Shown here piece by piece: positions 1 to 12,426 of a DNA stretch of 62,049 bases. The position numbers and the translations under genes were made by a program. Position 1 is the stretch's first letter; every line of letters begins with the position of its first letter. This stretch comes from Saccoglossus kowalevskii (lineage: Eukaryota > Hemichordata > Enteropneusta > Harrimaniidae), in contig NW_003116451.1 in assembly GCF_000003605.2 (NCBI RefSeq), positions 158,924 through 220,972 of the forward strand. Direction: 5' to 3'. Below the pieces are notes generated by a model that did no database searches, was not told where the DNA came from, and saw nothing but the letters and a program-made list of their open reading frames with translations.

Positions 1-208
1 TTAAGTGTAAACTGGGAAACATGTAAAATTCGAATATCAAAGTAACAAGTTCGATTCACAAAATATGTATCCTTATCTGAACTAATATAGACATAATATC
101 GATTTAGAAATCTTATCTGCTCAGACAATTAAGTGTTTTCCGCCCACTGAACATAAATCGACGATTTTACGTATATGTATAAATATAGTCCATAATATTA
201 TTTGACAG

Positions 209-439
209 GGAAGTATGGATTGGCTTATATATATGAAGTTTCCAGTGGAGGCAGTGCAATATTAGGGAGTGTTCAATACAGCGTAGAGTCTAGGTGTGTA
301 ACATTCTGGTACTACATGTACGGGGAGGACATCGGGGAACTTAGGATAGCCATACGAGGAGAAACAAGGACAGCAAAATTTGAAAAATCAGTGGAAACAA
401 GCTACGGTTGGGATTTAATATAAAGAGGAAATACAAACC
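209..439 (+). CDS. MAM-domain membrane protein, internal exon (gene start outside window)
   Basis: This is an exon of a MAM-domain protein, an extracellular adhesion-type module found in receptors and metalloproteases. An acceptor (ttgacag) ends at 208. The frame then reads KYGLAYIYEVSSGG and CVTFWYYMYGEDIGELRI; the Cys followed by FWYYMYG and then a G-x-L strand is the hallmark of the MAM core. The exon starts in phase 1, as MAM exons often do. The only good donor is cc|gtgagt at 439/440. Reaching it in frame means passing a TAA at 421-423, just after the conserved GW. The phase at 439 (1) fits the acceptor at 931. Either the gene is damaged here, the assembly has a small error, or an unseen donor or exon is used. 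By family spacing, about ten residues between the GW and the next exon appear to be missing. The MAM call is strong; the 3' edge is not. Confidence 0.65.
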
Positions 440-931
440 GTGAGTGAATTAAATTAAATACTGGCACATCCAATAATATACACCCGAATGTCCATGTATT
501 GTGTATTGTCAGTTATATATTGTTTTGTATCATTGGACACCTCCGTAACACTATAAAATTCTCTGTATTCTGAGCATTGCCAATATAACGCTAACATTAA
601 TCTTTTATGAAAACTTTATTTCCAAGTATGATTTCCATAGATCAGTGTGCTACAATCATCTGTATTGAGTATCGATACATATAATCATAATCATATTCAA
701 TCGTATATTATACTTTAGACAATGCCCGATGAGTTCACGCCGAGAGCGAGATGTCCACAAGACTTGTTCTTCTATAAACATATATATTCAAGGGACACAA
801 ACAAAACAAGTCTCGTTGCGCTCTACGATGAGATTTCGATGGTCATTTGCGTGAAAAGTCTCTCTACAACTAAGTCACCAAAGTTAGAAATTTATTAGTT
901 GCCATGGTCTTTATTTAGCACATTATCCAAG

Positions 932-1144
932 TTATTCGTGGTACTGGAAATAAAGGAGATATTGCTATCGACGATATCACAGTGATCCCCGGAATGTGCA
1001 AAATCGAACCAATCAAAGCTGGACCGAATTACAATTCAACACCATGCACAACATTGTATCCTGATGCAACTGAAGCAAAAGCAACACAATCACCAACTAG
1101 AACACCCAATAGTCCATTGCGGACAGGGGAAGATGATTCACCAG
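932..1144 (+). CDS. MAM-domain membrane protein, exon with MAM C-terminus and stalk
   Basis: The frame reads IRGTGNKGDIAIDDITV, the diagnostic end of a MAM domain (G-D-I-A-I-D-D-I). A Cys (GMCK) follows, then a Ser/Thr/Pro-rich stretch of about 45 residues (ATQSPTRTPNSPLRTGE) that looks like an O-glycosylated stalk. Two acceptors are possible: AG at 930-931, which gives phase 1 and matches the previous exon, or AG at 917-918, which adds HIIQ-V but does not match in phase. The donor is ccag|gtatta after 1144, phase 1. Downstream exons supply the membrane segment, so this is the juxtamembrane part of the ectodomain. The domain call is very secure; the exact 5' edge is less so. Confidence 0.75.
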
Positions 1145-1296
1145 GTATTACTTGCGTGCTAAATACCATTGTACATTTAAACTCACAGTGCAGTTTAAAA
1201 CATATAATATTGAATACTCATACAATAACAATTATGAACGCCTTTCGTGAAAGACGGATAATATGTTGTTTTCAATATAATATAATGTTTCTATAG

Positions 1297-1390
1297 GTGT
1301 TTGGTTAATCGTCATCGCGGTGCTTGTTGCCTTACTTTTATTGATAATTACGGAGGCGGTGATCATTCGGTTTTGCAATTCGAAAGATGT
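1297..1390 (+). CDS. MAM-domain membrane protein, transmembrane exon
   Basis: The acceptor is tttctatag, ending at 1296. Reading in phase 1 from the previous exon gives VWLIVIAVLVALLLLIIT, a classic single membrane-spanning helix, followed by EAVIIRFCNSKDV with a basic, Cys-bearing cytoplasmic side. The donor is gt|gtgagt after 1390, phase 2. The order of MAM, stalk, membrane helix and short tail makes this a type I membrane protein. The other two frames either stop at once or encode nothing hydrophobic, which fixes the frame. Confidence 0.75.
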
Positions 1391-1876
1391 GTGAGTATGT
1401 TTTTTTTTTCCAGGAGAGTGGATTTTGCTAACTTTAATGTGTTATTATAATGTCGAATGTGTTTAACACATCATCCTGAGAAAAGCGCCCCTTGTCATAT
1501 TGCATCAACATTTAAATCTCAATTATTCTTGACAAACCACATATTCATTGAAAAATATGCATCGGAACAATAAAAGCTATTGTGTTGCCATAGAGTATTC
1601 AATGGTGGTGATTTTTGTTATCTACAGCACAGATGTTATTAAATCAGAGAATGTTCATGACTTTAAACCCGTATACGTGTGTAACTTACTTAAGCCACGA
1701 TACATTTACACTGCTTCTCTCCATCTAACACGATACTGTTAAATACTATCTGCGTTCTACATTTGTAATGGAACTGTTGTCAAACATTTTCATGTGACTC
1801 ACATACCTATATGTTGAGTAAACTTCGAGCACCCAATCATTATGTTGAGTTCGATAGAGAAAATTCCCGTATACAG

Positions 1877-1902
1877 ATCACAGAGGAAAACGTCACCCCA
1901 TA
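1877..1902 (+). CDS. MAM-domain membrane protein, small cytoplasmic exon
   Basis: A 26-base exon is inferred between the acceptor atacag (ending 1876) and the donor ata|gtaagt (starting 1903). In the phase left by the previous exon it reads SQRKTSPH, a short basic segment. The splice sites are good and the phases agree, but so small an exon cannot be proved by eye. Confidence 0.45.
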
Positions 1903-2026
1903 GTAAGTACCTTGTTTATGTGCATATATATTAGCAGCCGTAATAGAATTTAACCTTCCCCTTGTCTTTTTAAATATAACTGATATCTGTAGTTTATTGA
2001 CGTTGTTTATTTCTGTCCTTATTCAG

Positions 2027-2031
2027 AATGA
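2027..2031 (+). CDS. MAM-domain membrane protein, terminal exon with stop codon
   Basis: The acceptor cttattcag ends at 2026. Phase 1 from the previous exon gives one Lys codon followed by TGA at 2029-2031, so the cytoplasmic tail is only about 15 residues after the helix. The 3' UTR would follow; a possible AATAAA lies near 2811. The call depends on the preceding small exon being correct. Confidence 0.35.
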
Positions 2032-4570
2032 AGAACATACACAGAAACGCAGATCATAACAGCTGCAATTAAATGTGTTGAACAAACAAGATTCGAACGT
2101 ATCACATAGAAACCAGAAACCAGTTTTCATTTCAAGTAGTTAAAACCAGCAGCTTATGAAATCCATGACGTACTAATAGGATTTTGTCGGACATGAACCC
2201 ATGCACAGCTCAAATTATCGCAGCTGAGTTATACAGGAAACCATCGTTTTATTTGCCTTGCAACTTCGATGTTTATTGGCTAGAGCAATTGTATTATTTA
2301 TAGGTTTGAGCGCCACACCGCGGTGTTTTTTTGATCATTTACGTGCCGCTATATTCTATACATACTGCCATCAACGGCGGCATGTTGCATCCAACTTGGT
2401 GTGAGTCTATTAAGCTGAGAATATTGGTGTAAATCTACGAATACCAGACATAACACTAAGCCAACACAATATCAACTTATTACGTAAGAACTGGAATTAC
2501 CAACAACAACAAAAAACATTGTTTCTGAACTGAAACTACATGAGCAAGTCATTCATAATTAAATTAACAATATTTTTTGTCATTCATCTTACAAACTTAC
2601 CAAGTACATACTTAACGTGTGTGCTAGTGTGGCATAAAAGTGGAAATAGTTTTGGGTATTTAGTTGTGAATTAATATTGCGCATGGACAGTCACGTTCCA
2701 ACCAACCATTCCATTTTTTGTCAAGTTTTAAAGATCATAAATTAGTAGTAGCAAATAATTTAGTTGAAATCATTTAGATAGTTGAAGAAATGGTAAATAG
2801 GTATAGTATGAAATAAAGCGCGAGTACAAGGACTCCGACCCGGGCTAAAATATCTAGACTACAGAGCCCAAGAACGAGGGCTTTATTTTATCCACCAACC
2901 AAAACCGTTTTTATATTTTATTAAATGTTGCGTTGTGTTCTACACAGAATTCGTAACGGGAACGAGACCCGCTCCTTTTTTTCAAACGGAATAAGCTATT
3001 GTCACACGCAACGTAATATTACCGTAATTGGTATAGTACAGGTGTGATGGTTCAAATACCAAAATGGCAACAGTAACAGAAAGACTTCCCTGGCGGCGAT
3101 GATAAAATACGAATACGGAGCCAACAGATGAGGTTTCAACTGGTACTGGTATTATTATACTCTGCAAACATCAAGTACAATAACGCGGTAAAACTCCACT
3201 ACTCCAATAACTAGATACTTAAACTCCAATACAATTCAACGAAATCTCCGATCTGATCTCAGTGCTGAACAACTCCCCTATATATACCCGCACTGTCTAT
3301 AAATAGACCATTGCATCAGCATACATAATGAGTCTTGAACTTACTACCAATTTCTAGAATGTTCCATTACCTTCTATTGCCTCCTACAGTGTTCTATTAC
3401 CTATTCAACCATTTTCTAAAAAATATAGAATATTCCACCCAGACACAGTACGGTTCTAGAACATTCTCAGTGACACGGAAGTGGTAAATAAGTCGTATGC
3501 GACAGCTATAAACGTCCTACTGCAATACGTAGTTGTGATACACGTGTACATAAGCGTTGACCTCGCTCTTCTTTCACAATTCGCATTATACATTTCTGCA
3601 GGTACCCCTAAATGCAAAATAACGAGCAACTAAAATAGGCATCGTGTCTAGGTTTTAGCTCAAAAGTTCAAAATGCAACTTTTGTGGTTTCCGCTGTAAA
3701 ACTTGGTCAGTGTATTATGATCACGTGGTTTTAATAACATTCTCGGTAAATGTATGAGAACAAAGCCTTTAGGACATGTACGGTATAACAGTCTTGGATT
3801 ATTTATGAGAACAAGATGATTCGACTTAAGAAAACGATTCATATTCGGAAATTGCGCGTCTAATGTATATAAAGCAGTGTAATTGAGTATTATGATTGGT
3901 CTACAAGCACTAAGTGGGTTTATATACAAGCTTAACTTACCGCATAATTCACATTTAGGTTCGATTCACTTGAAGTTATGTGTTTTGTTGTTATAATAGT
4001 AACGTGACTTTTTCATTCAACTAGGGATTGCAAATGCACGTTCACAGACGCAATCTCTATTCATTATTATTATCTCTATTCATTTGAATGAAAATAATGC
4101 TGTCGACACAAATAAACACATTGCGATTACTTTCTGCGCAGTTGTGCCTTCTGTACCACTTATTTTGGTTCGATGCCAATAATCTGCGTTCATGAAAATG
4201 CGTTGCCTGAATTTCGTTATATGGACCACCAGAGGGCGGTATTGAAACAGACGACAGCACTTGCTATGATATTGACAACCGAAAAAAGATGAACTTAAGT
4301 AGAATAGGTAGGTAATTTGCAAAAAAAAAGAAAAAAAGAAAAAAGGAATTGTATATATAATTTGTAATATTCAAGACTAATGTGTAATTATGTTATACAT
4401 ATGGATGAGTTCTTGTTAATTTTGGCAGTGATAAACCGGCTAAGCATGATGGGAATTCATTACAAATACTCGCGTAATAAATCAGTCGTGTACAATACCC
4501 GAGATAACATATACGTTTGTTATCGGACACACCGTGACGCTTTTAGTCAGTACCTGTGCCTGTAATCGCC
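2032..4570. other. Intergenic region between the MAM gene and the receptor gene
   Basis: No convincing coding region was seen. The stretch at about 2960-3640 has a different texture (runs such as actccactactccaataac, and ttctagaatgttcc near ttctagaacattc). It may be an old interspersed repeat, but no matching second copy or terminal repeat was found here. An A-rich tract and a TATA-like tatatataa at 4352-4360 lie about 210 bases before the receptor start codon; promoter function is a guess. Confidence 0.5.
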
Positions 4571-4933
4571 ATGCATGTGTCTGATTGTAACATCAGTCAG
4601 TTGCAAACATTAGAAAGAAGGCAATTTATACATAACTGTTCAGCTGCGATGAACTTGACAACTGACGCCGAGATGTTATCATACGCCGGTCAGATTGCCC
4701 TGTCCATTTTCTACAGTCTTGTAATCTTGATGTCACTCACCGGTAATGCGATAGTGGTATACGTCCTGAACGGCTATCGGTTGAAACATGGCATTAACGT
4801 CTTTCTGATTAACCTTGCTATTGCCGACATTGCCCTGACGCTGTTCTGTTCACCGTTCACGTTCATTGAAGTCGTTCTACAGGATTGGATTTTCGGGGAC
4901 GTCATGTGTACAATAGTTCATTTCACGCAACAG
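4571..4933 (+). CDS. Class A neuropeptide-type GPCR, exon 1 (N-terminus, TM1, TM2, start of TM3)
   Basis: This is the first coding exon of a rhodopsin-family G-protein-coupled receptor, a plasma-membrane receptor that couples ligand binding to G proteins. The start is the ATG at 4571. The extracellular N-terminus of about 41 residues has three N-glycosylation sequons (N7-I-S, N22-C-S, N28-L-T). TM1 (about 42-66) has the SLTGN motif with N59 at position 1.50. TM2 (about 75-99) has INLAIAD with D86 at 2.50. The first extracellular loop carries W106 (DWIFGD), and C113 is the TM3 disulfide Cys. The donor cag|gtgaga ends the exon at 4933, phase 0. The sequence recalls RFamide/QRFP, RYamide and related peptide receptors, but the ligand cannot be named. 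The whole protein would be 470 residues. Confidence 0.9.
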
Positions 4934-5153
4934 GTGAGATAAAGCACGTACATTTCACTCGTAAATTACTAGAATGAGTGTGTTGACGAAATAGACACCC
5001 ATGGTAGGCTTCAATGAGAACAACGTAATGCGGAACATCGTACCAGTTCCATCTCAGCAATTGAATGCCAATCTAATAGCTAACAGACATAACTAGATAC
5101 AAAAAGAGCGCTCCAATTTAGTTATTGCATACATGTTTTATGACAAAGTGGCA

Positions 5154-5253
5154 GTGCTTCGGGGTGTAAATCAGTGATTCGTGGTGTAAATCCGTGATTC
5201 GTGGTGTGAATCAGTGCTTCCAGATGTAAATCACTGCTTCGGGGTGTAAGTCA
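5154..5253 (+). repeat. Tandem repeat, five 20-bp units
   Basis: Five consecutive 20-base units of the form gtgcttcggggtgtaaatca are seen in receptor intron 1, differing at a few positions each. The array is sharply bounded. It is a minisatellite with no coding sense. Confidence 0.9.
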
Positions 5254-7640
5254 ATTGTGATTGCAACAACACACCATATCTCAGGGTACAGCTTCCTCAA
5301 CATCACAACACAGCTCAGCGTATCATTGCTCGAGTCCCGGGGATCAAAACAACGCATAGTGATCCTAGGGGTAAGCCTGAGACGACCATTACACAAACAT
5401 ACACAACCAGTAAACTCAAAATGCCAACACATAATGTCTTTACTCTGGGGGCAGCTTGAGTGACTTGTTTCAATCACACGCCTCCTAGATGAGTATATAT
5501 GGCATTTTGTGTAACTGAACAGCAATTGGACATAGTATTTCAGTAGGCTCTATTTCAAGAGAAAAACAAGCCTATGACCTTTGTAAATACAAACAATACA
5601 TCTAGCAGCAATTCTGTTTTATTGTACACACGTAACATACAGATGATTCATTGAAAGATGCACGCATATTTCAAATACATCATTTAGGTTACCCGTCAAT
5701 AAATACCACATGTGGCAGATAACAGAAGGTTGTTGTAAATTTCCTCTGTGAGTACGTCAATAGGTACCGTCCATCAAGTCCCGCGGTCATAATCAGCTTC
5801 AGTGTCCGTATAATATAGTACACACGCAAATTTCGACGGGATGCTAGCTGCTAAAATGTCAAAACCATGTAGTAAAAATTAAAGTCCAATCCGCGTGTAA
5901 ATAAACATTACATGAGATCACGAATTTTGGTGAAGCGTTACACGAAGTCTACGAACTATTACGTGTTATCGGGTATTTATTTCGAAGAAGCGTCACGTAA
6001 ACAAATAAATTTAATTAATATGCGGGTTTTTTTCAAAGTTACCCTGTTCAGAAGCATTTTGGTAATTTCAGTTTTAATTTCAAGTTTTGCACCGTCCTTT
6101 GTCTGATTAAATTACATATTACTTATAAAACAAATATAAAGAAAAATATTATATAAAATTAGTATCTAATATTACATGTACATTTATTATTTGTATGACT
6201 ATTGGTGCACTTGTGTAATATTATGCGTAACTTTGGAGATGTTTGCTTAACAATGTTAAGGTTCTATACTACTAAGGGTGTGCAAGTGTATAATATGCGA
6301 AGAAGATCTCACGAGAATTACAAGATGATCACACAATCGCGAGACAAACTTACATTTATAGCATACTTTTGAAGGAACTGATTAGTGTTCTCTCCGATCG
6401 TACATAATAGTTTCTTTGCTTATAACAATATTGTGCATGTGACTCACTGTGCTGCTCGTCTACACATATCTCTTTGTCTGTATGCTAATTGAAACTGGCG
6501 TAATTGCAACAGTTGTATTCATTTGCAACAGATAACTGATAGTTAAAAGACGGCTGCAATGATGCTAACGGTAGTTAACAGTTTATTTTGGGTATAGATT
6601 TCAGCAAACGTACGAGGCCCATGGGACCGACAACGTCCGCTTGAACCGAGTACTTTGACGTAGTAATACTGCGCATTTGGAAAGTTTTGGGTGTTATTTT
6701 TCTGCAGCCCTATTGCGGATTGTAGATTGCCACAGCGTACGCGTGTGTTACGTAACGTATTTTGTTTAGAAGACCAATGACATGTAGCGGTAGCACCTGA
6801 GTCATGTTACGTAACTACGACATATGCTGTAAATCGATGTTGTAAATCGGATCACAGACAAGTAATATTAGTTGTGTGAGATCAAACCCTTGCAAATTGT
6901 CTAGAAGTACGCGGCTTAGATCGCAGTCCATCCTGAGTTGACGAAGAGTTAAGATTCTTCCTTTTTTCCAAGTTGGCCAAGTAAGAGGTTCGAACACACA
7001 ACATCAACCACAGCAGGTAGAGCATCTAGCGACTGTGTTATTGGATTTCAGCTGGAGGTTTTCTTAAAAAATGGGTATTAGAAAGGTTATGCCTATGTCA
7101 CATGTTGAATTATTGTATTGTATTGAATTATTCATGAGCAAATGACAAAGCGTACAACACATCTTTTGTATTTTAAATTAACATACGGTCAAAGCAACTG
7201 ATTGCCGAATCTTTCAATTTTATCGTTTTCCTCGTGATACAAATCTCGTAAACACACTCGGCCTTTAGTCTCACGCGTTTACAAATGCTGACAAAACTAT
7301 GGAATTTACAGTTGTAAACGCACTCCAACTAGTGCTCGTAACTATACATCTCGACTATAGAAAATGACAAAACTCATCAAATTCGTTGTATAACATAGTT
7401 CACCAATGAGTTATTCGGACACTTACCGGTTAAACAAAAGGTGATAAGCAGGCGCATTTCCATTTACGCATTCGAACCACTCAAATCGTTCACTGCGTGA
7501 TTTTGCTGGTTCCCGCTTTTAGTTTTATGGCAAAACAAGCCACGAGATGCCAGTAACTAGTAAGGATTCCGAGTGATGTCAGCTTCGCATTTCAAAGAAC
7601 AGGGGTTCCCATTGCAGAGAATAAACACAATTTCCTACTT
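5254..7640. other. Receptor intron 1, left part: nothing recognised
   Basis: AT-rich intron sequence. The open frames here are short, low in complexity and lack splice context. A tRNA-like stretch near 6975-7070 was judged too weak to call. Confidence 0.5.
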
Positions 7641-8180
7641 ATGAATTGACCCCTGTGCATCCGTGTGTCCTTGCGTGCTTGCTTCCGGGTTATATCTTAG
7701 ACGTGCCTGGACCGATTACATTCAAACTTCACACATACATCATACATAATAGTGTACCTATGCACATCAACTTGTTTCATGATCTGATTCAAGATTGTCG
7801 AATGGTAGCCATTTCTGTACCGAAAATCATCATAATCAAGCATTTCCCGGCTATTTATAGATGGATTTTGTTCAAACTTGGTGCACATAAGACATTATGG
7901 ATCTCCGACGCAAGTCATTTTGTTTTCAGATCAGATTCAAAATGGCCGACTGGCGGCCATTTTGTTTTAATGAATGTGGTTCTCGTGCCATATCTCTACT
8001 CAGATTTTATACCGATATATTCATTATACATCATGTCAGACATATGCAGATGTTTTTCAAAATGACCGAATTGTGGTTATTTTGTTTCAATTATTGCTGT
8101 TCCAGCAATATATCTCAATATGGACAATACTCGTTTGATGGTCAGAAACAAGATGTCTGAATGTCAACCATTTTAATGTT
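7640..8180 (+). repeat. Interspersed repeat with GGCGGCCATTTTG motif
   Basis: Three successive blocks near 7787, 7939 and 8057 share the pattern caaaatggccgactgg, then cggccattttgttt, then a stretch ending in tatctct, at a spacing of about 120-150 bases. A similar sequence lies at about 25775-26030 in the opposite orientation, and a weaker one at about 23740-23880. This is a non-coding interspersed repeat with internal tandem structure; open frames across it are a by-product. No transposase or terminal repeat was seen, so the class is unknown. Confidence 0.6.
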
Positions 8181-10778
8181 TAAAATCACCATAATAAAGC
8201 ATCAGCTTATGAAATCATATCTCTGACATGTTTATGTTCCAACTATAGTACTATTAACAAAACTGTATCTCTTAAATTTGATAACTAACGGGGACTGTGC
8301 CATGCATTGCTTGTTATTTTTGTTATCACTTTCTTCAAAAATAGTTAGTAATACTAGAGTCATCTCAAGTATAACGACTGAACGTGACGTTATTGCAGTG
8401 CACGTTTGCGCAGAACGAATTTTAAAGTTTTCAAATGACGTCACTTTGTCGCTTGAGTCCAGAGCCCGAATTCCGGTCCAGACAAATTACCAATTACTTG
8501 CCGTTTGTAAGGAACGATTGGAACAGTGAACTGCGTGCTGTGACGCTATGTGAGAGTTCTCTGTTCGTGTGTGATCTTCTTTGTATACAGTCGTACATAG
8601 TTATGTAAATTCCATACCATTATCTTATAAATCCTTTAGATAATTAAAGATGAAAATAGTCTCACATGGGAAACCTATCAGACAATTAAATCATTCTTCT
8701 ATCTACAAAGACATTATCATTTATCCCCCAAATGACCACGTTAAAAATAATGTGAAGTAATCAAGGAAATCTAATAAATAAATTGTATGTGCGCTGCCGT
8801 GCAAGGTTTGAGTGAGGGGGTATCCTACAAAGTTACGAATAACATATTGTTTTGAATAATAACCAGCAAAATGCCAGGCAACATTACCCGGCTTGCACTG
8901 CATCGCGCTATTCTACCGACCATGTAATATAAGCATACAATAATCATGTAACATAAAGTACAATACAAGTATAATATATGGTTTAATCAAGAAAAGACAG
9001 TCTGATCCAATAAAACGTATAGGAATTTCAATTGCCGCAATTGCAGACCGGAAAACTTATCACAAATTGACTAAAGGAAAGGAACGTAGTGGTGTAAGGT
9101 CTTTAACTTGCCTGGCATATACATATTACACTATAGATATGCCGGGTAAATGGACCCAAATAATGCAAACTCAAGTAACTACATACATCGTCTTGGCTTC
9201 CAACGCATCAACTCCAATTACAATTGCTTACACCTCTGTTAAATGTCTAGGCGTATATTATATGTTAATCACCGATATCTGCAAGCCATTGATGAATTAC
9301 GTAGTTTCCAGGTCTCGACATTCAAGGATAAATAGCCTTGCAAATGCTTACAACAGTATATTTATAGACATATTTATGTGTTTAACAAATATAGTTGGAA
9401 AGCTAATTAAATGCTGAGCCGTGTGAGGAAACATATTGCATCTAACGTAAAGTGTTTTGTCGGTGCAATTACTGCCAGAAAACTACATTGGGCAAAACTA
9501 GCACGCTTAATTTGGCGGGCGACACATTTAATCGGCGTCGCTGTTAACGAAGTACGGTAATTAAAGAATGCAATGAAAATTTATAACGTCAGCTTTTGGG
9601 TCCTATTCCTGTTACTTTGTCTGTGATTGAAACATTAAAGCAGTGATCATTGCCCTAAGCTCGCCGATCAAGTGGTTAGATTCGATCGCTAGCTCAAACA
9701 CCATCTGAAGGTCATATTAGAAAAAAAAACACGTATACAGTAAACAACAATACGTATGTTTTAATAATCATTTGAAGTACACAACATATATATATATATT
9801 GCATGATGATAATTAAGGCACCAATCATAAAAATAAGTTGGTGCCTCCAGGAAAATAAAAACTTGCATATGAATTTGTGAAGTGCAATAAGAAAATTCAA
9901 AAGTTGTCATGACAAAAATCACAATAGACGCTAATTAAAATTAACTCCAAGACTGATGAATGTCAGGCTGATTTGCTAAAATGTAAAAATAATAAACCAA
10001 TAATTGAACAAGAATAAAGTATACACACTTGTTTCAGAATAAGACAAGACCAAATATTATGAACATGACAGCTGTTTCAGCCAACTAAAATATATCAGAC
10101 AAATATCAGTTTATTCAAGGCCTCGGCGAGATTCAGTTGCGAAAATACAATTCATGTATATAACCGAGAAATAATTGCATGCAACTTTGCAATAACATAA
10201 ATATGGACCAACAAATAACCTGTATATTTATCAAGCTTATTAATTTTTCGTATTTATTATCCCTTTTCCCGAATATCTGCTGGGGACTTAAATTTAAAAG
10301 TAAATCATAAATAAAACTAATCAATTGCGCGTCTTTCATTATAAGTTAATTAAGTTTTATGTTCCACTGCGTTAAACATTACAGCTTTGTTATCGTAAAT
10401 AGTAGTCACATACGTCATACGAGACTGGTCTTATTAAAAAAGCTTACAATCTATGGAGTATTTATCAAACCAGATAATGCAACCAAAACTGTTTCATTAA
10501 ATGCGTATTATGTGTCTGTATGTCGCACATGGCTGTTCAGTGCGATAAAGCAGTGTAATACGTCATACTGTATATATCTATATATTCATACTGTGTAATA
10601 ACAATCTTTGCAATCTGTTTGGTCCATGCAAACAGAATTGTCATTATTGCGGAGTATCACAAAATACGCCAATATCTTCCCATGGTTGTTCGAGGCTTGG
10701 AACAAATAAAATAATAATAATAGTTTAATAAATTTGATATTGTAGTATCACTCTTGATATATATATGTATACATTATC
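8181..10778. other. Receptor intron 1, right part: nothing recognised
   Basis: AT-rich intron sequence. An open frame of 116 codons at 9067-9417 lacks any recognisable domain, clear splice sites or start context and is probably chance. Confidence 0.5.
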
Positions 10779-10995
10779 TACTGTAAAACATGTCTTTTTC
10801 GCGAATTTAGCGAGAGAACTGATTCGCTAGTTAATTCAAGATGTCGCTAATGACTTTACTATCAATTCAAAATGGCCGTCAAACAAAGAAAACAACAATG
10901 ACAAGAGAGATTCGCGAAATCAACATTTCGCTATTACGTCATTTTACCACACTTCACTAAAATTGCATGCCGCTTTTTCAACATGTTTTACAGTA
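10779..10995. mobile_element. MITE with 13-bp perfect inverted termini, TA target site
   Basis: The sequence begins CTGTAAAACATGT and ends ACATGTTTTACAG, perfect inverted repeats, with TA on each side (the Tc1/mariner-type target duplication). The inner part is non-coding, about 217 bases overall, and includes two gcgaa/ttcgc-type subterminal motifs. It is a small non-autonomous DNA transposon in receptor intron 1. The superfamily is inferred from the TA site only. Confidence 0.75.
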
Positions 10996-11302
10996 TATCA
11001 CATCTGTATTCCCCGTCTTACCTAAACTATTTGCAACTATTCGAAAGACTCGACCTACAGAACCTGTGGTTATATAGGGACATTCACTGACGTTATTAAT
11101 TGGCCGTGGACTCCATACTGTTTGCGTTCAATGTATACATTGCAACATAAATGCATTTATTATATATAATAGCCAATTAGCAACATAAGGATGCCTTGAA
11201 AAACGTTGAAATATACAAAATTTACATAATTATCAGAAATATGTGCTTGTCATGTGTAACTTTATATCTGTTAACCAAAGTTACGTTTTGTTTTAATCAC
11301 AG

Positions 11303-11716
11303 GTGACTGTGATGGTCAGTATTTTCACTTTGGTTGCCATATGCGTGGATAGATACACTGCTGTCATTAACCCACTCAAAGTGAAAACTGGGAAGTCGCG
11401 CAACAGGGTTGTTATCATCACGATTTGGATCATAGCAGCATTACTGAATACACCATTACTAGCAGTAACGGAAACTCTGACAGAGATCCACCCTCTTTAT
11501 TCAGATCAAGATACGACATGGTGTTTCGAGGCATGGGAAAAACTCCACATCGACCCCACACACTACGAAATAGCTGTATTTATCATAACGTTTGTCTTTC
11601 CGTTTGTAATAATTTCCGGTTTGTATGGAAGGGTAGTATTGGTTGTATGGGGATCGACTATGCCTGGCAATCTCTATAAAGACCAAAAGGATTCTCAGAG
11701 GAAAACAAAAAAGAGA
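11303..11716 (+). CDS. Class A neuropeptide-type GPCR, exon 2 (TM3 to TM5 and third loop)
   Basis: The acceptor aatcacag ends at 11302; phase 0 joins exon 1 exactly. Residues 122-259 include the end of TM3 with VDRYTAV (D137-R138-Y139, the G-protein-coupling DRY motif) and NPL in the second intracellular loop. TM4 has W163 (4.50) and P172, and C195 in the second extracellular loop pairs with C113. TM5 has P221 (5.50) and Y229 (5.58). A basic third loop ends TKKR. The donor is aga|gtgagt after 11716, phase 0. The loop element TTWCFEAW followed by a Tyr resembles peptide receptors of the QRFP/RYamide type. Reading past the donor gives a stop after 13 codons, so splicing is required. Confidence 0.9.
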
Positions 11717-12426
11717 GTGAGTTCATTTTTCATTCAATTATTGTTCATAAAATAATATGATAATGTATTATTGTTAAATCGTCATGCGCAATGAGCTTAG
11801 TTTCCCGCGCCCAGCCTTGCTTTGGCTATATGTTGTCTTAGCCGAAGAGACATTTAAAATGTTTCATTCGCTTTCGCGTCCATTGTCCTCTGACGGATTA
11901 GTTGACGGATTAGTTGACACGATGATAGAATATAATGGGATACTATTGTAATTTCATTGACACGTCCAGCTGTAGTCATACCGCTTTCTCACCGATTCAA
12001 TTCATTACTTTGATCATGTTTCACATAATGTGGTGGACGTTTGATGATAGTGATATTTTAATTCCAATCACGTCTTGTGATGTGGTCTCTCACAGAGTCT
12101 TAATGAATATGTGGGTTAGTTTGTAGGTGTGGGTCAAATATATCCATCAGTGTTTAATGTTGCTTTCCTACTTAGCTTTACTGTACATTTACATCACCCA
12201 TGCTGAAGAAATAGTTGAGTTGATGGATTAGAAACAAGAAAACAAATTGCAATGAATTCCTAGTTACACGACAGATAAAAGGCTTAACTTACAGTTCAAA
12301 ACGATTTAGTAATGACCAAACTGTTTGCATTTTAATGCTTTGGAATTCCAGCTTAGAATTTTGGACCCAGTGAATTTCTCCAAGATGGTAGACATCCGTT
12401 AATATGTATCTGGTATGTTCCAGGGT

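Noticed and set aside
2960-3640. LTR-like or heat-shock-element-rich stretch upstream of the receptor
   Set aside because: No second copy, no terminal dinucleotides or primer site that could be relied on; the ttctagaa motifs alone are not enough.
4349-4360. TATA-like box before the receptor
   Set aside because: tatatata is frequent by chance in this AT-rich sequence and no transcription start can be placed.
6975-7070. tRNA-like or SINE-like stretch (ggttcgaac, ggtagagcatc)
   Set aside because: The A- and B-box-like motifs are in the wrong relation and no cloverleaf can be drawn; no second copy was found.
9067-9417. Open frame of 116 codons in receptor intron 1
   Set aside because: No recognisable domain, no convincing splice sites and AT-rich random-looking composition.
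9655-9720. Possible tRNA-derived SINE head (aagtggttagattcgatc)
   Set aside because: Boxes too close together and no acceptor stem; too weak to report.
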